DNA of 5,535 nt from Planctomycetota bacterium (lineage in GTDB: Bacteria; Planctomycetota; UBA1135; UBA2386), in NCBI GenBank assembly GCA_020425885.1, contig JAGQRA010000367.1, forward strand, positions 1 through 5,535. Reading direction: 5' to 3'. The position numbers and the translations under genes were made by a program. This document shows positions 1 to 5,397 of this stretch, piece by piece. Every line of letters begins with the position of its first letter. Position 1 is the stretch's first letter. Under the pieces are notes generated by a model. The model did not search any database and had not been told where the DNA came from. It saw only the letters and a program-made list of their open reading frames with translations.

Positions 1-721
1 AGCCGCCGTCGGCCATGAACCGGCGGTACTCCTCGGCCGTGACCAGCCGCGAGGCGAGCTCGAACGGCTGCAGTCTGACGGCGTGCCGTGGCAGCTCGTT
101 GTCGAAGCAGAACGCGGCGGCATCGGCGCCGATCCTCGCGTCCGTGCCGGGGAACGCATGCCAGCGCAGCGGCGAGCCCGACCGATCGGTCGGGCTCGCT
201 TGCGCCGCGGCACGGTAGGCCGGCCGCAGCGGGTTCTGGGCCAGCACGTGCAGGATGTCCATGAGCATCAGCTCCTGATGCTGCTGTTCGTGGTGCAGTC
301 CGATCGTCACCAGCGACTCGATCTCGCGCGCTTCGGACTCGTGCAATTCGCGCAGCAGGTCGGCCATCGCCGCGTCGACATGCCGGCGGTAGTCGAAGAC
401 CTCATCGACCGTTGGGCGGGTCAGCAGCCCGCGCCGGGCGCGGGCGAACGGTTTGCCGAGGGACTGGTAGTAGGAGTTGAACAATCGACCGTAGCGCTCG
501 TCGAACGGCGCGTAGCCGGGTCGATGTGCGGCCAACACCAAGGTCTCGAAGAACCATGTGACATGGGCCAGGTGCCACTTCGTCGGGCTGACCTCGGGCA
601 TCGACTGCACCACCATGTCCTCGGGCTCGAGCGATTCGCACAGCGCCTCGGTTCGAGCTCTGACGCGGCGGTAGTCGGGCAGCAACGTCGGGTGATCGAT
701 GGTCTGTCGGGAATGGTGCAT
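1..721 (-). CDS. egtB: Ergothioneine biosynthesis protein EgtB, N-terminal part (3' end beyond window)
   Basis: This is the non-heme iron sulfoxide synthase that joins hercynine (trimethylhistidine) to a thiol donor (gamma-glutamylcysteine or cysteine, depending on the subtype) with O2, in the cytoplasm. I translated 240 codons from the ATG at 721; the frame is still open at the window edge. Residues 1-160 form a DinB-like helical domain. SPTKWHLAH (45-53) is followed by TWFFET, FNSYYQSLG lies at 81-89, and GLHHEQQHQEL (141-151) carries the HxxxHxE motif. By family knowledge, H53, H144 and H148 are the expected iron ligands, and all are present. The FGE-sulfatase-like catalytic domain starts near residue 165, with FDNELPRHAV and LASRLVTAEEYRRFM as in other EgtBs. 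The thiol-donor-specificity residues lie outside the window. There is no strong Shine-Dalgarno. The start is 3 nt after the stop of the upstream PhnD-like gene, so translational coupling is likely. egtD may follow beyond the edge, but this cannot be seen. Confidence 0.95.
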   Translation of the reverse strand, partial: MHHSRQTIDHPTLLPDYRRVRARTEALCESLEPEDMVVQSMPEVSPTKWHLAHVTWFFETLVLAAHRPGYAPFDERYGRLFNSYYQSLGKPFARARRGLLTRPTVDEVFDYRRHVDAAMADLLRELHESEAREIESLVTIGLHHEQQHQELMLMDILHVLAQNPLRPAYRAAAQASPTDRSGSPLRWHAFPGTDARIGADAAAFCFDNELPRHAVRLQPFELASRLVTAEEYRRFMADGG

Positions 722-724
722 GTC

Positions 725-1594
725 TCAGTCGGGTATTTCGCCGAGCGCGCAGAGCTGGCGGCGTTCCTCGGCGTAGGCCGTCTCGTCGATCGGCACGAAG
801 CGCTCGAGACCGAACTCGCAGAGCGCCGACGCCACGGCCTGCGAGCATTCGAGCTGGAGCAATGCCGACGCCATGCGCCGGGCCTGGTCCTCGCCCAACC
901 CGCGGCGCAGGACGATGGGCTGGATCGGGAACGGCCCCCACGAGGCGATGACCCGGAGATGCTCGCCGAGCTGCGGGCGTTGGCGCCGCCAGAGCATCAT
1001 CGTCGTCGAGTCGATCGCGGCGGCGTCGACGGCGCCCGCGAGGACGGCATCGATCGAGGCGAGGTGCGAGCCGGTTCGCCGGCTCGCGCCGAAGAAGTCG
1101 TCGGCGCACCCGGTCCGCTGCAGCTGCTGCAGCGCCGCGAAGTGACCCGACAGCGAACATTCGTCGTTGTAGCCCCAGACCCTGCCGGCGAGATCATCGA
1201 AGGTCCGCGCCGGATGGTCGGTGCGCACGATGACGTCCGAGTAGTAGACCGGCGTGGCGGTCGTGTTGCGGCGATCGCGGAAAACGAAGCCGGCCGGCAC
1301 CAGCTCGATCGATGGCTCGGGCCGCGAGCGCAGGTAGAGGAACGACGGCGAGCAGAGGAAGCCGAGATCAGCCTGGTCGGCCGCGAACGGGTCGTGATCG
1401 CCGTGCATCGGACCCGAGATGCGTTCCTCGCTGGCGAGCGAGATCTCGCACCGCATCTCGTGGGCGAGGTAATCGGTGACCACCTCGTAGAACCGCAGCG
1501 GAATGCCGGGGGCGAGGAAGGTGAGGGCGCGAAGGTGGATGGCGGACTCCCGGTGCGAGGTGCTACTCGGCCGTGGCGGCGCGGTTCCCGGCAA
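725..1594 (-). CDS. PhnD-like (phosphate/phosphonate-type) substrate-binding fold protein, apparently cytosolic
   Basis: The protein resembles the PhnD/SsuA/transferrin superfamily of type II periplasmic-binding folds. Recognisable parts, numbered from the TTG at 1594 (289 aa), are LTFLAPGIPLRFYEVV (strand 1 and helix 1, about 25-40), DLGFLCSPSFLYL (76-88), PVYYSDVIVR (115-124), FDDLAGRVWGYND (132-144), TGSHLASI (174-181), DAAAIDS (190-196) and a later GPFPIQP stretch. These are the usual ligand-pocket loops and hinge strands of the fold. No hydrophobic signal peptide or lipobox precedes strand 1 with any start, and no transporter permease or ATPase is in the window, so a cytosolic ligand-binding or sensor role is inferred. 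The start is unclear: GTG 1717, TTG 1594 and a non-canonical ATC at 1540 (6 nt after GGGAG) are all possible, and the sequence upstream of 1540 is Pro/Arg-rich and looks non-coding. The TGA stop lies 3 nt before egtB, so an operon and a link to ergothioneine are inferred. The ligand is unknown; phosphonate specificity should not be assumed. Confidence 0.85.
   Translation of the reverse strand: MPGTAPPRPSSTSHRESAIHLRALTFLAPGIPLRFYEVVTDYLAHEMRCEISLASEERISGPMHGDHDPFAADQADLGFLCSPSFLYLRSRPEPSIELVPAGFVFRDRRNTTATPVYYSDVIVRTDHPARTFDDLAGRVWGYNDECSLSGHFAALQQLQRTGCADDFFGASRRTGSHLASIDAVLAGAVDAAAIDSTTMMLWRRQRPQLGEHLRVIASWGPFPIQPIVLRRGLGEDQARRMASALLQLECSQAVASALCEFGLERFVPIDETAYAEERRQLCALGEIPD
1552..1563. 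repeat. 12-bp direct repeat, copy 1 (next to candidate RBS)
   Basis: GGTGCGAGGTGC on the plus strand (GCACCTCGCACC on the minus strand) occurs exactly here and again at 1661-1672. The unit itself contains GGTGC twice. On the minus strand this copy directly abuts GGGAG (1551-1547), the only purine-rich stretch just before the PhnD-like domain, so a bound protein or RNA structure here could affect translation. It could be an operator or a chance low-complexity repeat in GC-rich DNA. Confidence 0.5.
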
Positions 1595-1646
1595 TGCCGC
1601 CGCTGGGATCGTCGGTGGTGGCGGAGGTGACCCTGACCATGCTTGG

Positions 1647-1674
1647 ACGGTAACGCCCGAGGTGCGAGGTGCAA
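1647..1674 (-). promoter_or_regulatory. Weak candidate promoter for the PhnD-like gene and egtB
   Basis: On the minus strand, TTGCAC (1674-1669) is followed after 16 bp by TACCGT (1652-1647), a loose sigma-70-type -35/-10 pair. Transcription would begin near 1640 and leave a leader of roughly 50-100 nt, depending on the true start codon. The only support is the hexamer match and its position in the divergent intergenic region. A TAnnnT match is common by chance. Confidence 0.25.
1661..1672. repeat. 12-bp direct repeat, copy 2 (overlaps candidate promoter)
   Basis: This is the second exact copy of GGTGCGAGGTGC, 109 bp from the first. It overlaps the TTGCAC hexamer and the spacer of the candidate minus-strand promoter, a classic operator position. 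With the preceding GA it also forms a tandem pair of GAGGTGC (1659-1672). The similarity between the two copies does not extend beyond the 12 bp. Confidence 0.5.
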
Positions 1675-1731
1675 CCGCCGGGCGGTGCGGGCGTCGATCC
1701 CTTCGCCGTGGTCTCACCGTCGACAGCGTCC

Positions 1732-1737
1732 TACCCT
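1732..1737 (+). promoter_or_regulatory. Possible -10 element of a leaderless promoter
   Basis: TACCCT ends 6 nt before the ATG at 1744, the spacing seen for -10 elements of leaderless mRNAs in several high-GC phyla. The small gene has no Shine-Dalgarno, which fits. There is no convincing -35 about 17 bp upstream (TGGTCT at 1709-1714), so this remains a weak call. Confidence 0.25.
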
Positions 1738-1743
1738 GACCGC

Positions 1744-1962
1744 ATGGGACTCCTGCAGATCATGGTCCTCGCCGGCATCGTCTACGGACTCTACGTCGTG
1801 TTTCGACGAGCGTCGCGTGGCGGCGGCGGGCGGTGGCCGTGCGCCACCTGCAGGAACTGCGGCAGGATCTTCGCGGACGGCGTGCTGTGTCGTTTCCAGG
1901 GCCGCGAGACCTTCAAGAACGAGACCCACATCGGCAACTGCGTCGACTACCAGCGGCGGTAG
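1744..1962 (+). CDS. Small single-pass membrane protein with Cys-rich zinc-ribbon-like tail
   Basis: A 72-residue protein of unknown function. Residues 3-20 (LLQIMVLAGIVYGLYVVF) form one hydrophobic transmembrane helix. Arg residues 21-25 and a Gly4 linker follow, so the tail is predicted to be cytoplasmic by the positive-inside rule. The tail has C33-x2-C36-x2-C39-x9-C49, then H62-x3-C66, enough ligands for one zinc site or for a redox-active cluster. It ends in VDYQRR. The ATG at 1744 is chosen over an upstream in-frame start (1669) because the membrane helix begins immediately and the extension is Pro/Gly-rich and untypical. The gene is divergent from the PhnD-like gene and converges on the next gene, leaving 22 bp in which I see no terminator. 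The GC-rich third positions and the sensible helix-plus-Cys design support coding. I do not recognise the family. Confidence 0.75.
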   Translation: MGLLQIMVLAGIVYGLYVVFRRASRGGGGRWPCATCRNCGRIFADGVLCRFQGRETFKNETHIGNCVDYQRR

Positions 1963-1984
1963 TTCACTGGTCTCGCCGGGTCGG

Positions 1985-4318
1985 CTACTGCAGGTCGCGC
2001 GCCGCCCGGTCGATCCGCGCCTGCAGATCCGCGGTAAGCGGCATCGTCAGCAGCAGCCCGCGCGGCTCGACGTCGACCGCGGATCGCTCGAAGTCGACCG
2101 GGCGCGAGATCTCACCTTTGCGAACCGAGAAGGCGAGCTTCCAGGTGTCGGCGCGCGGCAGCCAGAGGTCTGCCGTGTGCTCGCCATCGAAGGCCTGTGC
2201 CTTGTCCGAGCCGACGGCCGCCACCGTCAACTCGACTCCGGCGGGCAGCTCAGGTGCGGCCGAGAGTCGGACCCTGAGTCGCGGCCCGCAGCCGAGGCGG
2301 ACGGTGTAGTCGCCGGTGGCCATGCCGAGATCGATCTCCGGTTGTTTGTCGACGTCGGATTCGACCGTGACGTGGGCTCCCTCCTTGGGCACGAGCATCC
2401 GCAGCACGCCGTCGGTCGGGCTCCTTCCCGAAGCACCGTTGCGGTACTGATGCCACACCGTGCAGGCGTCGGTCGGCTTGCCATTGGCATCCTCGACGCG
2501 GATCGTCGTGATCGTCGCGAACTGCTTCCAGTCGAAGAACATGAAGCGCGGATCGTGGGTCTCGATGCCGGGGTCGACGGCGACGTTGTCGATGCGTCTC
2601 ACCTCGGCGTCGGCGCAGCGGAAGACGAAGTCCCAGATGCCCGGTGGGACGCGGATCTCCTTGGCGTCGAAACGGAAGCGGATGTCGACCGGCTTGCCGT
2701 CGCCGTCGTGCGGCACGCAGCCCAGTGAGATGCAGGGAAACAGGTCGCGGCCGAAGTCCTCGCCGGCGAACAGGACGCGGCCGGCGGGATGCACGGCGAT
2801 GCGCAGGTCCTTGCTGCCGGCGGCGAAGACCAGCTGCCCGTTGGGTGAATCGTCGAGGAACCAGTCGTCGCCGTCGAGGCTCAGCGAAACGGCGTCATCG
2901 TCGGACTTCGGCATCGTGATCGCGAAGGAACCGTCGGCATCGGTGACACCGTAGAAGCTCTCGTGCGAACTCGGGCTGCTGATGCTGAGCCGGACGCCGC
3001 TCGGGCTGTTGCGACCACTGCCGACGAGTCGGCCCGCGACGGCCAACGGCAAGGCCTGCAGCCGCAGTTCGCCGCGGTCGATGCGGGTCTGCGCCGTCTT
3101 GCCGAGCTTCAACTCCGCGGATCCCGTGCATTGGCTCGTCCAGGAGGCGCCCCTGGCGATGATGGACAGGGTCGACGATTCGTCGGCCCGGTCCGGGATC
3201 TCGATCTCGGCCCAGCCCTCGGCGTTGGTCCTGGAGCTCGCCGTCTTCGAGCCTCTGGCGTACTGCCATCGCAGCCGCAGGTAGGCATCGCGTTCGGGGC
3301 TGCCATCGGGACCGAGGATCCTCACCACCAGCGCGCGCTGTGGCTCGCAGGTCAGCGTGACCTTCTCGGTGGCATCGGCGGCGAGCGCTTCGATTCGTCG
3401 GCTCACCTCCTGGCTGCCCGTGATGCGGCATTTGACTGCGCCCACGAAGCCGGCCTCGACGAAGCGGAAGGTCGCGCTCCGATCCAGGGCCTCGGTGGCC
3501 GAGAGGCCGACATCCTGCCAGGAACCGTCTGGCGAGAGCGTCCACGTCAGCGTCGAGCCGGGCAATGTCTCACCGTCGAGGGTCGCCTCGATCGACCCGC
3601 ATGGCGGCAGCTGCATGGTTGCGGCAGCACCGTCGGTGCCGGGCATCGGGCAGGTGACCGGATCGCGGCTCGCGATCAGGGCCTGGACCAGGGCCGTCGC
3701 CGGCGGGCGCCCCGGGATGCCGCGGAACCGCGCCGTGCCATCGTCGCCGGTCGAGGTCCGCGGGAACGGGAACGCTGCGGGCGCAGTGAGCAGAGCGATG
3801 CCGACACCTGCGGCCGGTCTGCCATCGGCGCATCTGACCGCGACTTCGAACGACCATGCGGGGTGCAGCTGAAGCTCCGTGCGGTGGCCGTCGGCGAGGC
3901 CGGCCTGATCGCGGATGACCGAGGCCAGGATGTCGCCCTTCACGGCGACGATGCGACCGCGAAGGTCTGCGGGAACGCGCGTGGTGCCGCGGCCGTCGAG
4001 TCGGTAGCGCGTCCCGCGCGTGGCGCGGGCCGCGATGATCCGCGGCTCGTCGCCCGGATAGCGCCGTTCGGCGGCGACCCGCAGGGCGGCGTAGTCCGGA
4101 TGCGACGAAGGCATCAGGATGACGACCGCGTCGGTCGCGGGTGAGCCGTCGGCTGCGAGCACCTGCACGATGAGGCCACCTTGGACGGGCGGTTGCGCCG
4201 GCATCGCGGCGACCGCGGCGAAAGGATCGTCCGGCAGGTCGAGGTCGGTTGATTGCGCCGGTGCCAGGACTGCGGACAACAGGCCCAACACGAATGCAGC
4301 GAGCGGTGGTCTGGTCAT
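1985..4318 (-). CDS. Large secreted protein with repeated carboxypeptidase-regulatory-like beta-sandwich modules
   Basis: A 777-residue exported protein of unknown function. A Sec signal peptide occupies residues 1-21 (TRPP, then the hydrophobic run LAAFVLGLLSAVLA, with an APA|Q cleavage site). This fixes the ATG at 4318 over the upstream start at 4447, whose 43 extra residues are Pro/Arg-rich. The body repeats a module that opens with a V-x-V...DGxP strand-turn and closes with T-x-(D/N)-x-x-G-x-(A/F) and a strand ending in P. Openings are at about 50-68, 158-177, 331-349, 425-446 and 604-622 (for example ILGPDGSPERDAYLRLRW and RVEDANGKPTDAC). Closings are at about 188-202, 363-375, 459-470 and 634-644. 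This resembles the CarboxypepD_reg/transthyretin-like fold common in secreted planctomycete and Bacteroidetes proteins. There is no catalytic domain, membrane anchor or sorting signal; the C-terminus is a short amphipathic helix. A role in extracellular binding or as a surface scaffold is inferred only. It lies downstream of the thioredoxin-like gene on the same strand, across a hairpin. Confidence 0.9.
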   Translation of the reverse strand: MTRPPLAAFVLGLLSAVLAPAQSTDLDLPDDPFAAVAAMPAQPPVQGGLIVQVLAADGSPATDAVVILMPSSHPDYAALRVAAERRYPGDEPRIIAARATRGTRYRLDGRGTTRVPADLRGRIVAVKGDILASVIRDQAGLADGHRTELQLHPAWSFEVAVRCADGRPAAGVGIALLTAPAAFPFPRTSTGDDGTARFRGIPGRPPATALVQALIASRDPVTCPMPGTDGAAATMQLPPCGSIEATLDGETLPGSTLTWTLSPDGSWQDVGLSATEALDRSATFRFVEAGFVGAVKCRITGSQEVSRRIEALAADATEKVTLTCEPQRALVVRILGPDGSPERDAYLRLRWQYARGSKTASSRTNAEGWAEIEIPDRADESSTLSIIARGASWTSQCTGSAELKLGKTAQTRIDRGELRLQALPLAVAGRLVGSGRNSPSGVRLSISSPSSHESFYGVTDADGSFAITMPKSDDDAVSLSLDGDDWFLDDSPNGQLVFAAGSKDLRIAVHPAGRVLFAGEDFGRDLFPCISLGCVPHDGDGKPVDIRFRFDAKEIRVPPGIWDFVFRCADAEVRRIDNVAVDPGIETHDPRFMFFDWKQFATITTIRVEDANGKPTDACTVWHQYRNGASGRSPTDGVLRMLVPKEGAHVTVESDVDKQPEIDLGMATGDYTVRLGCGPRLRVRLSAAPELPAGVELTVAAVGSDKAQAFDGEHTADLWLPRADTWKLAFSVRKGEISRPVDFERSAVDVEPRGLLLTMPLTADLQARIDRAARDLQ

Positions 4319-4346
4319 GACGTCTGCGGCAGCGAGCGTTGTCCCT

Positions 4347-4370
4347 GGAACTCGACCGTGGGAATTCGAC
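4347..4370. repeat. Tandem 10-bp direct repeat with 14-bp period upstream of the module protein
   Basis: GGAACTCGAC (4347-4356) and GGAATTCGAC (4361-4370) differ at one base and are separated by CGTG. They lie about 29-52 bp upstream of the ATG at 4318, where a promoter or operator of that gene would be. No clear -10/-35 pair was found in the 115 bp between the hairpin and the ATG. An operator for a regulator is possible. The GGAA core also resembles ECF-sigma -35 elements, but it is oriented away from the gene. Confidence 0.45.
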
Positions 4371-4433
4371 AGTGGACTTGCCGCTGGAGCCCGCCGCAAG
4401 CCCCGATGCGCTGGTCGGCAGGGTGCGGCGGGT

Positions 4434-4459
4434 CCGCGAGGGGGCACTCCCCCTCGCGG
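4434..4459 (-). terminator. Perfect 11-bp GC-rich hairpin after the thioredoxin-like gene (terminator-like, no U-tract)
   Basis: CCGCGAGGGGG (4434-4444) pairs perfectly with CCCCCTCGCGG (4449-4459) across a 4-nt loop. It begins 9 nt after the TAG stop of the thioredoxin-like gene, the usual place for a transcript end. No T-run follows on the minus strand, so it may be a U-tract-less terminator or an mRNA-stabilising stem that partly separates this gene from the module-protein gene. Confidence 0.6.
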
Positions 4460-4468
4460 TCACTCACG

Positions 4469-5194
4469 CTACTTGCCGGCGGCCGCGGCTTCGGCCTGCT
4501 CCGGCTTCTCGGCGAGCGCCTTCAGCGCCAGCGCGCGGAGATCCTTCTCCTTCGCGGTCAGCTTCTGGCGCTCCTTCTCGAGCTTCTCGAGCTGTTTGTC
4601 GAGCTGCTTGAGCTTCGGTGACTTCACGCCGCGCTTCTCGATCTCGCGATCGATACGGTTCTTGGTCTCCTGCTCGAGGCCGTCGACGCGGTCGTACTGA
4701 TCGAGGATCTTGCGCAGCTGCTTGACCGAGTTCTCGGCGTTGCCTTCGTAGCAACGATCGAGGTAGGAGAACATCGTGTCCCACAGCACCGACTGCGACT
4801 GGTCGCCGGGCAACGGCTGCTTGTGGCTGCCGTCCGGGTCGACGAAGAACAGGTGCGGGATGCGATCGCCTTCCTTCTCGGGCTTGAACAGGTTCGTCAG
4901 CGGATGATCCTTCTCGAGGATGTTCGGCGGCAGCTTGACGCAGCGGAACCAGTGCGTGAGGAGCACGGTCTGCTCGTTGTCGAGCGACCGGCTCAGCAGC
5001 GCGTGGTCGGTGCCCTTGCAGCGCTCGCACTCGCGCAGGATCAGCAGCGGCCGGCGGTCGCCGTCGGTGACCAGCTCGTAGGCCTTCTCGATCGGCAGCG
5101 CGCGTCGCGCCTGCACGGCGACGGTGCGGCCATCGCTCGGGCCCTCTTCTTCCTCGGGCTTCCAGACCGGGAAGGTCCAGGCGATCTCGAGCAT
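4469..5194 (-). CDS. Thioredoxin-like fold protein with CxxC and C-terminal coiled coil; true N-terminus probably upstream
   Basis: From the ATG at 5194 the protein has 241 residues. RPLLILRECERCKG (48-61) gives the first strand and the C56-x-x-C59 redox motif. RIPHLFFVDPDGS (111-123) holds the cis-Pro (P113) and the next strand of a thioredoxin fold, and C85 is extra. From about residue 155 to the end the chain is Lys/Glu/Leu-rich with heptad-like spacing and ends in AEAAAAGK: a long coiled coil. A thiol-disulfide or heme/copper-handling role in the periplasm is plausible but not shown. The start at 5194 is probably not biological. The frame continues upstream through GIALDFTRKKTAKK and a Gly/Ser/Pro/Thr tether (about 5215-5350) without a stop or a usable start codon, and then meets two TGA codons. 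Beyond them, in the same frame, lie a signal peptide and a strong Shine-Dalgarno. The gene is therefore either broken, recoded, mis-sequenced, or expressed as a shortened form. Confidence 0.8.
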   Translation of the reverse strand: MLEIAWTFPVWKPEEEEGPSDGRTVAVQARRALPIEKAYELVTDGDRRPLLILRECERCKGTDHALLSRSLDNEQTVLLTHWFRCVKLPPNILEKDHPLTNLFKPEKEGDRIPHLFFVDPDGSHKQPLPGDQSQSVLWDTMFSYLDRCYEGNAENSVKQLRKILDQYDRVDGLEQETKNRIDREIEKRGVKSPKLKQLDKQLEKLEKERQKLTAKEKDLRALALKALAEKPEQAEAAAAGK

Positions 5195-5249
5195 CTTCTT
5201 GGCGGTCTTCTTGCGCGTGAAGTCGAGCGCGATGCCGCCGCCGCGCGGG

Positions 5250-5265
5250 CCGGCACCGGTGCCGG
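5250..5265. repeat. Perfect 16-bp palindrome inside the tether-coding region
   Basis: CCGGCACCGGTGCCGG is a perfect palindrome with no loop. It lies in the stretch encoding the TGTGAGP part of the tether. It may only reflect Gly/Thr/Ala codons, but it is the third palindrome within 150 bp. Confidence 0.5.
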
Positions 5266-5350
5266 TGGTCGCGCCCGGAGGTGCGCCGGCTGGACCTCCA
5301 GATCCTCCGCCGCTAACCGACGGACCGGGGCCTGATCCGCCGCCTGCATC

Positions 5351-5389
5351 CTGTGGCGCCCAACTGGGCGTCGAGGGACCGCCTCATCA
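5351..5389 (-). other. 39-bp in-frame segment with tandem TGA stops, flanked by near-identical 9-mers
   Basis: On the minus strand GCGCCTCAG (5398-5390) is followed by this 39-bp segment, which itself ends in GCGCCACAG (5359-5351), an 8-of-9 match. The segment starts with TGA TGA (5389-5384) in the thioredoxin-like frame. Its length is 13 codons, so removing it would fuse the signal peptide directly to the QDAGGGSG tether in frame. It contains a perfect hairpin CGCCCA-GT-TGGGCG (minus strand, 5370-5357) and most of a second, CGCCTCA-GTGA-TGAGGCG (minus strand, 5397-5380), whose loop and right arm carry the stops. Options are a small insertion or slippage event, a regulatory structure, or an assembly error. 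Confidence 0.6.
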
Positions 5390-5397
5390 CTGAGGCG
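5380..5397. repeat. Perfect 7-bp stem-loop over the tandem TGA codons
   Basis: On the plus strand CGCCTCA (5380-5386) and TGAGGCG (5391-5397) pair perfectly around the loop TCAC. In the minus-strand message both stop codons (5389-5384) fall in the loop and right arm. A ribosome reading the signal-peptide ORF would stop inside this hairpin. Confidence 0.55.

Noticed and set aside
402..1160. 252-codon minus-strand frame overlapping the PhnD-like/egtB junction
   Set aside because: It lies out of frame with both motif-supported genes, is extremely Arg-rich, and crosses their boundary.
83..1630. 515-codon plus-strand open frame
   Set aside because: It is antisense to egtB and the PhnD-like gene, both of which show clear family motifs. 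The translation is Arg/Gly/His-rich with no recognisable domain, as expected from the complement of high-GC3 genes.
1963..1984. Terminator in the 22-bp gap between the convergent genes
   Set aside because: No inverted repeat or T-run is present in the gap.
1643..2728. 361-codon plus-strand open frame crossing the small zinc-ribbon gene and the 3' end of the module protein
   Set aside because: It spans two genes in other frames and an intergenic gap, and the composition is untypical. The 72-residue frame inside it has a better design (helix plus Cys cluster).
2963..4144. 393-codon plus-strand open frame
   Set aside because: It is antisense to the signal-peptide-bearing module protein, and its translation is Arg/Ala/Gly-rich with no hydrophobic core or motif. 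It is a shadow of GC-rich codons.
4319..4447. Upstream start (4447) for the module protein
   Set aside because: The extra 43 residues are Pro/Arg-rich and would bury the signal peptide internally. They also cover the hairpin and the direct repeat. The ATG at 4318 directly opens a standard signal peptide.
5041..5349. 102-codon minus-strand frame beginning with ATG at 5349 as an alternative 5' end of the thioredoxin-like gene
   Set aside because: The first 20 or so residues look plausible, but the frame then turns into Arg/Pro/Ser-rich sequence antagonistic to the clear domain frame, and no Shine-Dalgarno precedes it. Using it would need two frameshifts.
5384..5389. Selenocysteine or recoded UGA at the tandem TGA codons
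   Set aside because: Two adjacent UGA codons at a signal-peptide border have no catalytic sense, no SECIS-like loop of the bacterial type is evident, and TGA serves as a normal stop for the PhnD-like gene.
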